From the NCBI GenBank assembly GCA_963576765.1, contig OY755204.1:19814219-19878218 (forward strand): a DNA stretch of 64,000 nucleotides, given 5' to 3'. A program made the translations under genes and the position numbers. Within the stretch, counting starts at the first letter, position 1, and the number at the start of each line of letters is the position of its first letter. The stretch is from Draba incana. Its lineage: Eukaryota > Streptophyta > Magnoliopsida > Brassicales > Brassicaceae. The notes beneath the pieces were generated by a model. The model was not told the DNA's origin. It made no database searches and saw only the letters and a list, made by a program, of their open reading frames with translations. Positions 53,958 to 64,000 of this stretch are shown piece by piece.

Positions 53958-54708
53958 TCATGATTGATGTGATGTCCTCAAAATTTCTTCCCGTAGGCCT
54001 TGTCCTTTAGGTATGGTAATCCTTTTACTCTGAAGTAAGGTACCATCTGTAGCCAAATGATATACACTTGCATCCGGATCTCCCTGATTGTTTAGTCCTT
54101 CGATAATTTTTTTCAGCTTCTCATCTTCTCTTTGCTCCTGCCGGATGCGTTGCAGTAAACCCGCTTGATTTACCGCCTGTAAACCCCACGATTCGCTACT
54201 CTCTCCTTCTAAGGCTGACAAATGAATCTTCTTGAATTCTTCGTTTAAGCTCATCAAATCTTTCTCCACGTTTACACTTGCTTTACGGGGGCTTAAGGCA
54301 TCAGCTACTACGTTTGCTTTTTTCGGGTGATAAGTAATATCTAAATCATAATCCGCTATAAACTCCATCCACCTTCTTTGTCATATGTTAAGATCAGGTT
54401 GGGTGAACAAATATTTTAAGCTCCTATGATCGGTCATCACTTTTACTGAATCACCGTAAAGATATGATCGCCATATCTTAAGGGTGAATACAACTGCAGC
54501 CATCTCTAGATCATGTGTGCGATAGTTCTCCTCATGCACTCAACAGTCTAGATGCATAAGCAATTTCCCTCTTGCCTTGCATTAAAACACAACCTAATCC
54601 CGTTCCACACGCATCGGTAAATATCGTAAATGGCTGGTTCGACTCAGGTAAGGCTAAGATCGGCGTTGTGGTTAAAGCCTTTTTCAACTGGTTGAACGCC
54701 TTCTTCGT
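53958..54708 (-). pseudogene. RNase H and linker
   Basis: Frame 54368..53958 has KKANVVADALSPRK and the linker running into the integrase N-terminus; earlier RNase H blocks are at 54370-54700 in other frames. Confidence 0.7.
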
Positions 54709-55806
54709 TTAGTCATACCATTCAAAGATTACACTCTTACCAGTCATGCAAGTTAATAGTTTGGATATACTCGAAAATCCCTTGACAAATTTTCGATAAT
54801 ATCTAGCTAGTCCTAGAAAACTCCGTATATCTATAGCGTTGGTCGGTTGTGGCCAATATTGAATAGCAACGATCTTCTCCGGGTTGACCGAAACTCGCTG
54901 TTCCGATACCCGATGCCCTAAAAATACAATCTCCCGCTTACAAAAGCTATATTTGCTGAACTTAGCAAAAAGCTTTTGGCTCCTCAAATGTTCTAACACT
55001 TTCCCCAAGTGTATTTTATATTCTTCCGCGTTTTTAGAATAGATAAGAATATCATCAATGAAAATGATGAAAAACTCATCTAAGTAATCCCGAAAGACTT
55101 CATTCATTAACCGCATAAATGCAGCTGGTGCATTAGTTAGGCCAAATGGCATGACCACAAACTCGTACTTCCCGTAACGCATCCTAAATGTGGTCTTCGT
55201 AACATCTGACTCTGCAGTATGGATCTGATGTTAGCCTGATGCTGTCAATCTTTGAAAACCAACTCGCTCATTGCAATTGATCCAGCAACTCATCAATCCT
55301 CGGTAATGGATACTTGTCCTTGATGGTAACGTTGTTAATTACTCAGTAGTCTATACATAACCGCATGCTACCATCTTTCTTTTTAACAAATAAAACTAGA
55401 GCTCCCCATGGTGACGAACTTGGTCTATTGAATCCCTTCTCCATTAAATCTCTAATTGCTTCTTTAATTCCGCTAGCTCTGCAGGGGCCATCCAGTATGG
55501 CTCCTTAGCTATGGGAGTCACTTTTGGTTCCAACGAAATGGTAAAAGGGTTGTTACGAGATGGTGGTAACCCTTCCAAACATTTAAACACATCCTCGTAG
55601 CCATTAACTACAGGGATCTCCTCGAGATCCTGCTCTTCTTTGGTGTCACCAACTATACTCAAGGTCACGAGATAAACTTCTTCTTCCACAAGGGCACTTT
55701 GTGCTCTAAAGGCCGTTATGAGAGATATTCTGGTATTGGGATTGATCGCGTTATAGGTTATAGAACAATAAAATATTTGTTTAAACTTCTTGTATATATT
55801 AAACAT
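54709..55806 (-). pseudogene. reverse transcriptase; protease mostly lost
   Basis: Frame 55182..54709 (157 aa) holds VVMPFGLTNAPAAF, IIFIDDILIYSK and RSFLGLARYYRKF; Asp-Asp intact. Frames upstream are broken (55190-55440). Frame 55806..55444 carries the post-protease spacer and LPPSRNNPF, but the DSG part of the protease is missing. Confidence 0.78.
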
Positions 55807-55859
55807 CCATCACAAGGATTCATACAATATTCACACACTACAAAAAGATGTTTAAGTTA

Positions 55860-56593
55860 CAACCCTTATTTACCTAAAAGAGGACCTTTAGAAGGCCGAG
55901 GAGGGTTTAGATTTATCTAGGGAATATACGCGTCCCATAATGGCTTGACGCTTAGCCAGAGGCTTGATCTTGATTGGAGTCTCAATCTCATGCTCCCACT
56001 ATATCGCTCGTACTCTCGCTGGTTGACTCGTCTGTTCTGAAGGATGCGTAACCAGACAAGAAGTCACATAATGTCTGAACTGACTACAAATGTAACAAAT
56101 AACGTGGGCTAGCACAGGCCGTGTTGTAGACCAAAGGTCCGACCCTGACCTTGTCCTCGTCCTGTCCTTGTCTTCAATTACCCGGTCGGGCCACTTGATT
56201 ATTTGGCCCCGATTGTTGTTGTGGTTGATGTGGTGTTTGTAGTTGTTGTTCTTGGTAATGTAACTCTGCTCATGCTATGGAGTGTCGTTCAACCCTAATG
56301 CCTTCCTCTACATCTACTACTCGTTCCACAATCTTAAAAAGACTATAATATTGGTTCACAACTAGCCTGCTCATAATCTCTAGCCCAAACCTCGCAAAAA
56401 ATTTATGATGACAACTGGTTCATCACCTAGCCCATAATGTGCGTAATGTCGAAGTCGAGTAAACTCGGCTTCATACTCTTGTACATTACGTTGTCATTGT
56501 ATCAAGTTCAGGAACTGTGTTTCCATTCTATCCCTGGCTTCATGTGGGAAGTAATTCCTCCCAAATTCCTTACGAAAGATATCCCACGAAATC
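55860..56593 (-). pseudogene. gag: gag, nucleocapsid and capsid part
   Basis: One knuckle-like CYICSQFRHYVTSC survives; RRYGHYGL-like and WWDG-proximal parts are frameshifted. The match to the gag at 51555-51776 ends at about 56593. Confidence 0.6.
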
Positions 56594-56610
56594 TCCAGAT
56601 CAGTCCTTCA

Positions 56611-57037
56611 TGACTCGTATCATTGTAGGAGTCGTAACTCGCACAATTGAATTTGTAAGGGGTTTAGGAGAGGTGCGAGACTTCTAAGTGAAACACAGTG
56701 CATAAAGTAAATGAGACTATAGCTATAACTGTTATGAAAGCTTTATTAATCTTTGTTGTCTCGAAAAGTTCTCATCCCCTTTGTGGGAGAATACAATGAG
56801 CTATTTATAGTTTTTCATCCTAGGTTTAAGTACTAGAGTTGGGCCTGGCCCATTAAGCAAATAAAATAGCTTTAGGCCCATAATTTCATTAAACCTATTT
56901 TAAATATTGATCTAATTCTATTATGGGCCTAATTACAAATTGGGCTCATGTAAGCATGTTTAGAATTTCTGCAAGCCTTTTGCAGAATCGTTCTTGTCGT
57001 TACATCAATCTCTTAGGGGTGAAATTCGACCTCTACA
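56611..57037 (-). repeat. Tat-type LTR inside gag of the element
   Basis: On the minus strand it starts TGTAGAGGTCG after the purine tract AGCTGGGGGGCTAAC (57052-57038), has a CTATAAATAGC box near 56807, and ends ...GAGTCA. The design resembles 12409-12898. Confidence 0.5.
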
Positions 57038-57052
57038 GTTAGCCCCCCAGCT

Positions 57053-57690
57053 TGGTAGTATCTAGTTAGATGATGTCAAGGTATAAGCTATTGAAGTTTG
57101 AGATTGATGTGATGGACCATGAAGCAGTCAGGCATTGACGTCTTTATCATTGAGATTTCAGGAAGTTTTAGTTATTCCATGTTAAAACGATGCTATCGTG
57201 TTTTCATGAAATTGCTTTTGTTGTTTAAAATGAGCTTAGTAGATTAAAAAGACTATCAGACTTTTTTTTATTGAACTTTGAGGCCCATTAGGAGAGTTTC
57301 AAAAAAAAATTCATAAAACCTACGGATTTTAGGAAATCCTCCAGGTATAAATAATCCTCCTTGACAGTATATTTTTTTACCAAGTGATCTTTTTCCTCTG
57401 CAGTAAACAAGTAAAAAATTGAATTTTTTTTTCTCTCGTAGCGGAATTAGGGTTTTTTGATTTTTTGTCTTTTTGTGACTCCATCTTCTCCACCTCTGAT
57501 CTACTCCCGTCGCCGCCGATCTCGCCGGAGCTTGCCAGAGCTACGTCGATTTGGTCTCAATCTTCACCGTGGATCGGATATGGGCCTCCATCTCCACCGT
57601 GCAAGGCGACTTTGAGATCAAGGCTGATCGAATCTGGGACTTTATCTTCACCGTCGCGGGGCTGCGAATCGTCGCCGCCACAAGAGAAGG
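57053..57690. other. foreign segment of unknown origin
   Basis: Sequence upstream of the Tat-type purine tract (minus strand). 57470-57690 is GC-rich with repeated TCTTCACC/CTCCACC motifs, unlike neighbours; open frames exist on both strands but no protein is recognised. Possibly a captured gene piece. Confidence 0.3.
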
Positions 57691-57990
57691 ATTTCGGAGT
57701 CTATCGATGTATTTGAATCCATTTGCTCTCGGGGAGGACGACCAAGATATCATCTCGGATATCCAAGAGAAGGTTGTTTGCACCCTCTTTGTGGTCCCCA
57801 CAATCTAATATCAGGAAAATTACGGTGCGTTGATACATGCATTTGCATCAAAGAATCCGGTAAGTCCTATCCCAACTTAAACATAATATAACACATGAAC
57901 ATAATCAGTTTATCCTATTTGCTTTTGCGACAACTTTGACTCAATAAAACATTTGAAAACCAATTGCCATTTTAGCATCGTAAAAACCAT
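57691..57990 (-). pseudogene. gag: gag N-terminal remnant and leader
   Basis: Minus strand reads GGATATCCGAGATGATATC then CTTGGTCGTCCTCC, collinear with 38010-38060, and TTTGATGCAAATGCATG near the start codon region. Confidence 0.6.
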
Positions 57991-58002
57991 GCACTGATAC
58001 CA
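57991..58002 (-). other. primer-binding site
   Basis: TGGTATCAGTGC on the minus strand, five bases from the LTR end. Confidence 0.65.
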
Positions 58003-58007
58003 ACTTT

Positions 58008-58454
58008 TGTAACAAACGGAAACGTCACTGAGGAACACTTAAGTGCCCGATCACAGGTTCCCGGAACACATTCAAAAGCCCTAGACTAGACACTTAAGCA
58101 TTCGTCTCTATTGAATACAACTTACGGCTTGCCGACTCGAGCCGAGAGTTGGATCGCCCGGACAAGAGTAAGTATCATATGAAACCTGAGTTATTTAAAA
58201 CTATTATTTATTTATTTATACTTAGGATTTTAAACGATTACAAATTATATTTGATTCCGAGTCTAACACTCCAAAACGTTTATATACATAATAAACATTA
58301 TTTATTTATAAAAACAAGAAAATCTACCACTGATTTATCCTAATGTTCCGTGTTGTGCTCCCTAGTGATCTACCCGCTAAAGGTAACCTGCAAAACAAGT
58401 TGAGTCGTGAGCACTATACAAGTTTATGGGAGCCTAGACTCACTGAGCAACTAG
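58008..58454 (-). repeat. 5' LTR, truncated
   Basis: Ends GTTACA next to the PBS; homologous to the last ~450 bases of 42354-44352; cut at CTGAGCAACTAG by the next family. Confidence 0.75.
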
Positions 58455-60110
58455 CCACTGCGAGGGTCATAACATTCTCTTCTCCTTTGGTTCCTTATGT
58501 CTTCTGGTCTTTGTGAAAACAAGAGTAATTACTCTAAGAATGTCCTTTAGTGAACTTCTTGATAAGCTTTCAAGATTTACTCTACAACCACCACCGTTTC
58601 TTTGGCAGGTAAGAGTTTCTGTAATACTTCATCATCCTGCCTAAATGAACTGTTTGAACCTCTGCTGGTTCCATCCTTGAAGATTAAATATGAACCAGCT
58701 TCATCCTTTCTAAACTATTCACTCCAAACACTTTGCAATGATTTCAGGTTCTTTTTGTGCCATTGGCAATGATTTCAGGTTCCGATTTCAAGCCTTAGGT
58801 ATTTTTGAATTCCTTAGCCTTGAACCTCAATGACGAGACCTTACTTGACTTCATCTACTTCCTTAAACACTTAGCACAATTTCCAACTTTTCAGGAAGAA
58901 GAATCTATTTTCTTGAAGGGCCAAATACCTTAGTTTTCCCTCTTTTTTTAAATGACCATCTATCTTGGTTTTTCCCCTGAATGATTTTGGTTAAGGTCAT
59001 AGATTCCCTTAAAACTCTAGACAAGATTTCCAATCACTTAGACTCTCCAGGCCTAACTCTATATTCCAAAAAAATTTATCCAAGGCTTAACAATAAAAAT
59101 TTAGTCAATTTTTAAGTTATGTGCGAACCTAACTCAATAAATTTTATCCGAAAACTAAGGCAAAGCGACTCTAATCATATTAAAGACAAATTATTCAAAA
59201 AGTATCAAGCACCACAAAATGCAAAACACTTTAAACATTCAAAAGCATTAAGCATCAAACCATGCGAAATACTTTAAACATCGAAAAGCATTAGACATCA
59301 CACCATGCAAAATACTTTAAACATTAACCATATATCCAAAATATTACAAGGTTTTGGCTAGGACTTAGCCGATTATATTGCCCTGAGCCACTAAGGCATT
59401 ATTCCATCATGGAACCAACCATAAAACTAGGTTACCAAGACAACTGGTTATATCTTCATTGATATTCACACAAAAAGAGAAAAGTTAGAACCCATTCATA
59501 CCTGGCTCGGCGGTGTTTCAAGGTATCTAGAGAAAAACCTACCCCCTAATATTTCATGCTCTCTTGGACCGCTAGATGAGGGGTTGATAGGCATCTGAGT
59601 CAGAGTCGAAAAGACCACGAATTTCGGATGGATAATTGGATAATTGCTCCCTTTGTGTCCTTCTCTTGCACAATGCACACATACTACTTTACTCATATCA
59701 TCTTCCTAAGTTCAAAGATGGACAGAAATAGGACACATTTACATTTAGCTCACAAACACGATGCCAAGTCGCACCGTATGAAAAGGATCTTGTCTCATAC
59801 CCGGTAGTAGAGCCTAGTGATCCGAGGCCAATGGATCCGGGGTTCAGAACTGGACCGAGGTCTCTCGACCCGCGGTACTGATTCGCGGCCTGGCGCATCA
59901 CTGTCTGGCCTCGTACCGACTATCCCTTCCGTTCCATGGTACATGTACCGCGTTCTGTTCTCTTGTCCCGGGTACACGGATCGGAAGTTATCCATTTGTT
60001 TTGCCCAAGGTGAGTTTCCTTTGATCAATCTTAATTATTTTCCGAGCCAAATCATTCTAATTCCTTCCTCTCTCTTTACCAAGCCATCTTTTCCCAAGAC
60101 CGCCACTTTG
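58455..60110 (-). mobile_element. gag-only LTR family, unit A (minus)
   Basis: On the minus strand: gag remnant (60028-59496), about 1 kb of non-coding sequence, a purine tract (GGAGAAGAGAA, about 58485-58475) and a 20-base stub of LTR (TGTTATGACCCTCGC, 58474 leftwards). No pol between gag and the purine tract. Confidence 0.6.
59496..60028 (-). pseudogene. gag-like zinc-knuckle protein, unit A
   Basis: Frames 59901..59698 (SFSYGATWHRVCELN, VSYFCPSLN) and 59696..59496 (SKVVCVHCAREGHKGS) align with units B and C; first knuckle has lost a Cys (WHRVC) and the second its last Cys (Tyr). Confidence 0.6.
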
Positions 60111-60230
60111 AAAAACTAGGATCATTCCGATCCAGCCTGGGCACTAGCAGGGTCATAACAATCTCTCCCCCTTAATAGAATTCGTTCCGAATTCTGCAAA
60201 GATTCTCTTTTAAAGCAAAATGAGAGCTTG

Positions 60231-60255
60231 CCCCCCCCCCCCCCCCCCCCCCCCC
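60231..60255 (+). repeat. homopolymer of 25 C
   Basis: 25 consecutive C, next to a second CTCTCCCCCTTAG purine-tract-like copy (60256-60270). Length may be uncertain in the assembly. Confidence 0.8.
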
Positions 60256-60963
60256 TTCTCTCCCCCTTAGTCTAATTCTTCATTCGGACTTTTAACCTCA
60301 ACCGCCTCGATTATCTTATCTAAATGAAACCAGACTTGGTCTCATTCCTCTTCCAATACCTAGCTTATTTCAACTTTTCCTTTTATATAAGTGGATCACC
60401 TTTGACTTTTGCTTGAAAAGATTGGATTAAGATTATGGAATCCTTAGATCCTAGGCAAAGATGTCCAATCGCTTAACCTTAGCCTTCCGGGTCTAGACCA
60501 CTTACTTAGATTTCCCTTGAGTTTTAGACTTCCAAAATCCAACCGTGGACTTAGGCAATCCTGCCTATTCCAATTCTTAGATTTTCTGCGAAACTGGGCT
60601 CAAGGAATTCTATTTGGAACACTCGAATAGAACATATTATGAGTAATAAGAAGGATGGTTCATGTAAAAGTATTAAGCATTTCATAATGCAAGACGCCTT
60701 AAACATTTGTAAGTATTAAGCATACAACAATGCAAAATACTCTAAAACATTCAAAGGAATAGGGCATCATCCATGCAGAATACTTAACATTAATCTTACA
60801 TCCAAAATATTACATGGTTCCCAGAATGTCATAATCCATTATATTACATTAAGCTACTAGAGCGCCTAGCTTTGGAATCAACCTTAAGAGAAATTAGGTG
60901 ATCAAAACTTATCCGAACATATCACTTAGATATTTTACACCAAAAAGAGTAAGGTTAATGCCC

Positions 60964-61314
60964 TTATACCTGACGTGAAGAACACTTGGGATATCTACAC
61001 CTTGAACATAACCTATTATGTGCTACTGAGCCACTGGATGGAAGGTGGGGCGCTGCCTGAGTCAGAGTCGGATTGAATGGAATCTCCGGATGAATTATCA
61101 GACACTCATCTCCACGATGTCCTTCACAGGCACAATGGACACAAACAACCTTACTTACTTCACCGTTCCAGTTCATTGTTGGACAGAAATAGGACACATG
61201 CCCATTCATTCCGCAAATTTGGCACCAAGTCGCGGTAAAGGAAGAATATCTCATTCGGTACCAATCACTCAAGCTAGAAATGCTAAAATCTTGCCCATGT
61301 ACACGGATCTCCAA
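60964..61314 (-). pseudogene. gag C-terminal part with two zinc knuckles, unit B
   Basis: 116-aa open frame, N-terminus truncated at the repeat boundary (about 61349). Knuckles CQICGMNGHVSYFC and CVHCACEGHRGDEC are complete CX2CX4HX4C; a third Cys cluster (CSRCRYPKC) lies near the end before the stop. About 13 residues separate the two knuckles, including an NWNG turn. Function inferred: RNA binding in a retroelement particle. Confidence 0.65.
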
Positions 61315-61372
61315 TCTTCTTTCTTTCGGAGTTCCAAGAGATGTATTAAGATGTACACGTGTTGTCTTGGTT

Positions 61373-61535
61373 TGGGTTAAAAAGCCTCAGAATCGGGTCA
61401 GTACGGGTAAACCGTCCCGGGAACAGCCGGCCTTGAGTCTCAGGATCCGTTTTTAGGACTTGAGATCGATTGGTCTTGGAGCGGTTTGTAGCGTTTTCGG
61501 TCAAAGGTTGTTGACCGATGATCGAGGGCGTTACA
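61373..61535 (+). repeat. end of a 5' LTR, unit C
   Basis: Ends GAGGGCGTTACA before a PBS; the left part of the LTR is missing, replaced by unit B in reverse orientation. Confidence 0.6.
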
Positions 61536-61538
61536 AAT

Positions 61539-61550
61539 TGGTATCAGAGC
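61539..61550 (+). other. primer-binding site
   Basis: TGGTATCAGAGC, three bases after the LTR end. Confidence 0.8.
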
Positions 61551-61757
61551 CAGGTTCGAAATCATGCTAAGTTACTTGCGGTTTTCAAATGATTTATCGA
61601 GAAATGAGTCGCAAGATCAATCGAGGATCTGGCCAGTCCAACGCTTTAGCACTTCAATATTTAAGCTATTCAATAGTATAAGAATCTAGTGCTTTAGATA
61701 ATGAGAAATTTACCTTTGTTGCGAAATTCTTCTTGTTGCGAATTTATTAGGTTTAAG

Positions 61758-62992
61758 ATGCCGAGATGGATTGGTGATGCCGGGTCTGAGTCAGGAGTAA
61801 CGAACCATCCTTCAGACGAATCCAGTGGAAACATATTTGATAGTTACTTTTCCAATAGTTCTGGTGACTCTGGTTCTGTGGTGATATGGTATAATCGAAG
61901 CCCGAGTATATCAGAAAATATTGAGGATATGGAACTCAACGATGTCCCAATACCCTTACACTATGTGATGAACGATCAACATCTTGGCCTAGGACCAGAG
62001 CCATATTATCATCAAGATGAGCCAAAATGAGGGGAATCCAAACCTGAGGAAGATCCTTAAGAGGATCCAGAAGAATTTCCAATTCTGAATGTTCCTAAGC
62101 CTGTACCGGGAGTCATTATAATTCTGAATTCACTAGAGCAACCATCTGTTCTTTTGGCACCGCATCCTCCAGAAATCATCGATATCTCATCCAATAGCGA
62201 GATGGAGGAAAGTCTTATTCGAATGCCCTTCGACCCTCAGATGTTCCGTGAGCACTCACCTACTCCGGAACGAGTGGTACCCGCAATTGCCCCAGAGTCA
62301 AGCGTGGATTCGCAACCACAAGTCGTTGAGTATGGGGAGGATAGGCTTCGACAATTAGGATCTACCAAGGTTAGCTTGACAGTGATATCCCGCAAACTGT
62401 TCCAGATGTTCCATCCGAAAATACTCAAGGAGAAAGGACTTTGGGAAATCATGAAACCCCGTGAACCGTTCGAGATTTTCCCACAGTTCTAGCACCTTTG
62501 AGACAGAGCCAATACCAATTGTGGATGTGAGAGAACAATGAGGTGGGACAACACTTATCTGAAACGGAACAAGGAATGAGGTATGCATCTAATACTCCCA
62601 TTCAGTTTAATACATCTCTTGGAACTCCGAAAGAAAAAGGATTGGAGACCCGTGTATATGGGCAAGATTTTAGCATTTCTGGCCCGAGTGATTGGAACCG
62701 AATGAGATATTCTTCCTTTACCGCGACTTGGTGCCGAATTTGCGGAATGAATGGGCATGTGTCCTATTTCTGTCCAACAATGAACTGGAACGGTGAAGTA
62801 AGTAAGGTTGTTTGTGTCCATCGTGCCTGTGAAGGACATCGTGGAGATAAGTGTCCGATAATTCATCCAGAGATTCCATTCAACCCGACTCTGACTCAAG
62901 CAGCATCCCACCTTCCATCCAGCAGCTCAGTAGAACATAATAGGTTATGTTCAAGGTGTAGATATCCTAAGTGTCCTTCACGTCAGGTATAA
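61758..62992 (+). pseudogene. gag of the gag-only family, unit C, nearly full length
   Basis: Starts at ATG 61758 (MPRWIGDAGSESG); an in-frame upstream Met at 61701 is in the leader. The first ~245 codons are acidic and Ser/Pro-rich with stops at 62028 and about 62058; the same frame stays open from 62154 to 62492. After a frameshift it continues as 62543-62992 with CRICGMNGHVSYFC and CVHRACEGHRGDKC (the second knuckle has Arg for one Cys) and CSRCRYPKC. I do not recognise a standard gypsy capsid core. A stop follows directly and no protease or RT comes after it. Confidence 0.6.
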
Positions 62993-63450
62993 GGGCATTA
63001 ACCTTACTCTTTTTGGTGTAAAATATCTAAGTGATATGTTCGAATAAGTTTTGATCACCTAATTTCTCTTAAGGTTGATTCCAAAGCTAGGCGCTCTAGT
63101 AGCTTAATGTAATATAATGGATTATGATCTTCTGGGAACCATGTAATATTTTGGATGTAAGATTAATGTTAAGTATTCTGCATGGATGATGCCCATTGCC
63201 TTTGAATGTTTAAGAGTATTTTGCATTGTTGTATGCTTAATACTTACAAATGTTTAAGATGTCTTGCATTATGAAATGCTTAATACTTTTGCATGATCCA
63301 TCCTTCTTATTACTCATAATATGTTCTATTCGAGTGATCCAAATAGAATTCTTTGAGCTAAGTTTCGCAGAAAATCTAAGAATTAGAATAGGCCGGATTG
63401 CCTAAATCCATGGTTGGATTTTGAAAGTCTAAGACTCAAGGGAAATCTAA
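62993..63450 (+). other. 3' non-coding region of unit C
   Basis: Matches the minus strand of 60505-60960 closely; ends at about 63450 before the purine tract would appear. Confidence 0.6.
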
Positions 63451-64000
63451 GGAAAATTAACTTTGGATCAAGGAAGACGGATAAGACCTGATCCATGTCC
63501 TGCAGGACAAGAAGTCAGAAACAGTACATGGTCCCCCGGGATTGATGGTACAGTACCAGTACGGATAGCAGGCCACGGTACGAGCAGCCTTGGACCAGTC
63601 CTGTACCGCGGGTCGGGACTGCCTGAGGCCAGCACGAGACTGATCCAGTAAAGTATTGAGCCGTGTCCAGGACAAATCTGCGGCTGACCTTGAGCCACGT
63701 CGGAGTCTTCTTGGCTTGATATGTGTTCGGCCCGCAAGTAGTCCACATTGATGCATGGGTCAGAACTGACATGTGTTTGGCTTATGTCAGCTCTGGGGCA
63801 CTGTTGCGGTATGGACACTTGGCTGCCCAGCGACAGGTGTCAGGCGCCCCTGCCACCACTTATTCTGACCTCCGGTTATAAATAGCTCTCCCTTACATTT
63901 TTTCTTCCTATCACAACCGGTCCCAAATCCCCCTTATCCTAACCCTTTGTCCGAGAATTGCCTTAGAAATTTGTCCCTTTTCCACTAAAAAAATCGAGAG
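63451..64000 (+). repeat. LTR-like promoter region, incomplete
   Basis: GC-rich start, then TTATAAATAG at 63876-63885 and a leader with CCCTTTGTCCGAGAATTGCC, similar to 33241-33360. Continues past the window end. Confidence 0.5.

Larger units (their letters stand above)
53520..58454 (-). mobile_element. second minus-strand relative, 3' truncated and interrupted
   Basis: On the minus strand: LTR (58454-58008), PBS (58002-57991), gag start (about 57895-57690), foreign segment (57690-56594), rest of gag, protease-RT, RNase H and integrase up to about 53530, where it is truncated. A 32-base piece of integrase (TATTGGCTGGAACTCCATG...) is present twice at this end (53530-53561 and 53583-53614). 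Confidence 0.78.
60111..61349 (-). mobile_element. gag-only LTR family, unit B (minus)
   Basis: Gag end (61314-60964), then ~790 bp non-coding, then purine tract (minus strand ATTAAGGGGGAGAGAT, 60176-60161) and LTR start TGTTATGACCC at 60160, truncated after ~45 bases. A run of 25 C lies at 60231-60255. Confidence 0.65.
60505..63450. repeat. inverted repeat, arms 60505-61349 and 62608-63450
   Basis: Two arms of about 845 bp, reverse complements of each other with few differences, separated by about 1.26 kb. They include the zinc-knuckle part of gag and the 3' non-coding region. Confidence 0.8.

Noticed and set aside
57551..57808. 85-aa plus-strand ORF in the GC-rich segment
   Set aside because: Overlaps the reversed gag start of the element at its right end, and an equal frame exists on the other strand, so coding is unsupported.
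61045..61380. 111-aa plus-strand ORF (and its counterpart 62555-62911 minus)
   Set aside because: Antisense shadows of the zinc-knuckle gag in units B and C.

Overview
The window is plant nuclear DNA, most likely from a Brassicaceae pericentromeric or other repeat-rich region. It is dominated by Ty3/gypsy LTR retrotransposons inserted into one another. I recognise one intact-looking host gene: a two-exon CFL1-like WW-domain gene on the minus strand (13976-15144). The family assignment rests on this gene, Athila- and Tat-type elements, a Sadhu-like retroposon and a nad4-derived mitochondrial insertion. The species cannot be named from sequence alone.

Layout. 1-532: a TRIM-like element (LTR, PBS, about 90 bp, PPT, LTR). 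533-12898: a minus-strand Tat/Retand element (integrase on the left; archaeal-type RNase H, RNase H, RT and protease on the right; PBS and LTR at 12391-12898). It is split by a plus-strand Tekay-like chromovirus (2856-10426) flanked by the 5-bp duplication GAGGT. 12899-16317: the CFL1-like gene and its flanks. 16318-16725: a NUMT with part of nad4 exon 1 and the start of its group II intron. 17036-24731: a relative of the Tekay-like element that keeps a zinc-knuckle gag but only relics of pol, and carries a hairpin minisatellite in its 3' region (TSD TTTAG). 25590-26397: a Sadhu-like retroposon. 26855-27208: an RNase H relic. 28866-32302: a Pack-MULE-like region holding exon fragments resembling SF3B4 and a TatD-type nuclease.

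32303-45993: Athila remnants. They contain a minus-strand LTR, a second LTR in the opposite orientation with a near-perfect TSD, and a third gypsy element (36152-44352, TSD ATGAA). 45994-58454: two rearranged minus-strand relatives of that third element, the second carrying a Tat-type LTR fragment inside its gag. 58455-63450: three units of a gag-only LTR family, two on the minus strand and one on the plus strand, forming an inverted repeat of about 0.84 kb per arm. 63451-64000: an LTR-like promoter region.

How it fits together. None of the elements has a complete uninterrupted gag-pol. The reverse-transcriptase and integrase catalytic residues survive in the 45994-51910 element, while the others have lost catalytic residues or whole domains. 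Mobilisation of the gag-only and pol-less units would need proteins supplied in trans. Target-site duplications and interrupted copies give a relative order: Tat before Tekay-like; Athila before the 36152-44352 element and before the inverted Athila LTR.
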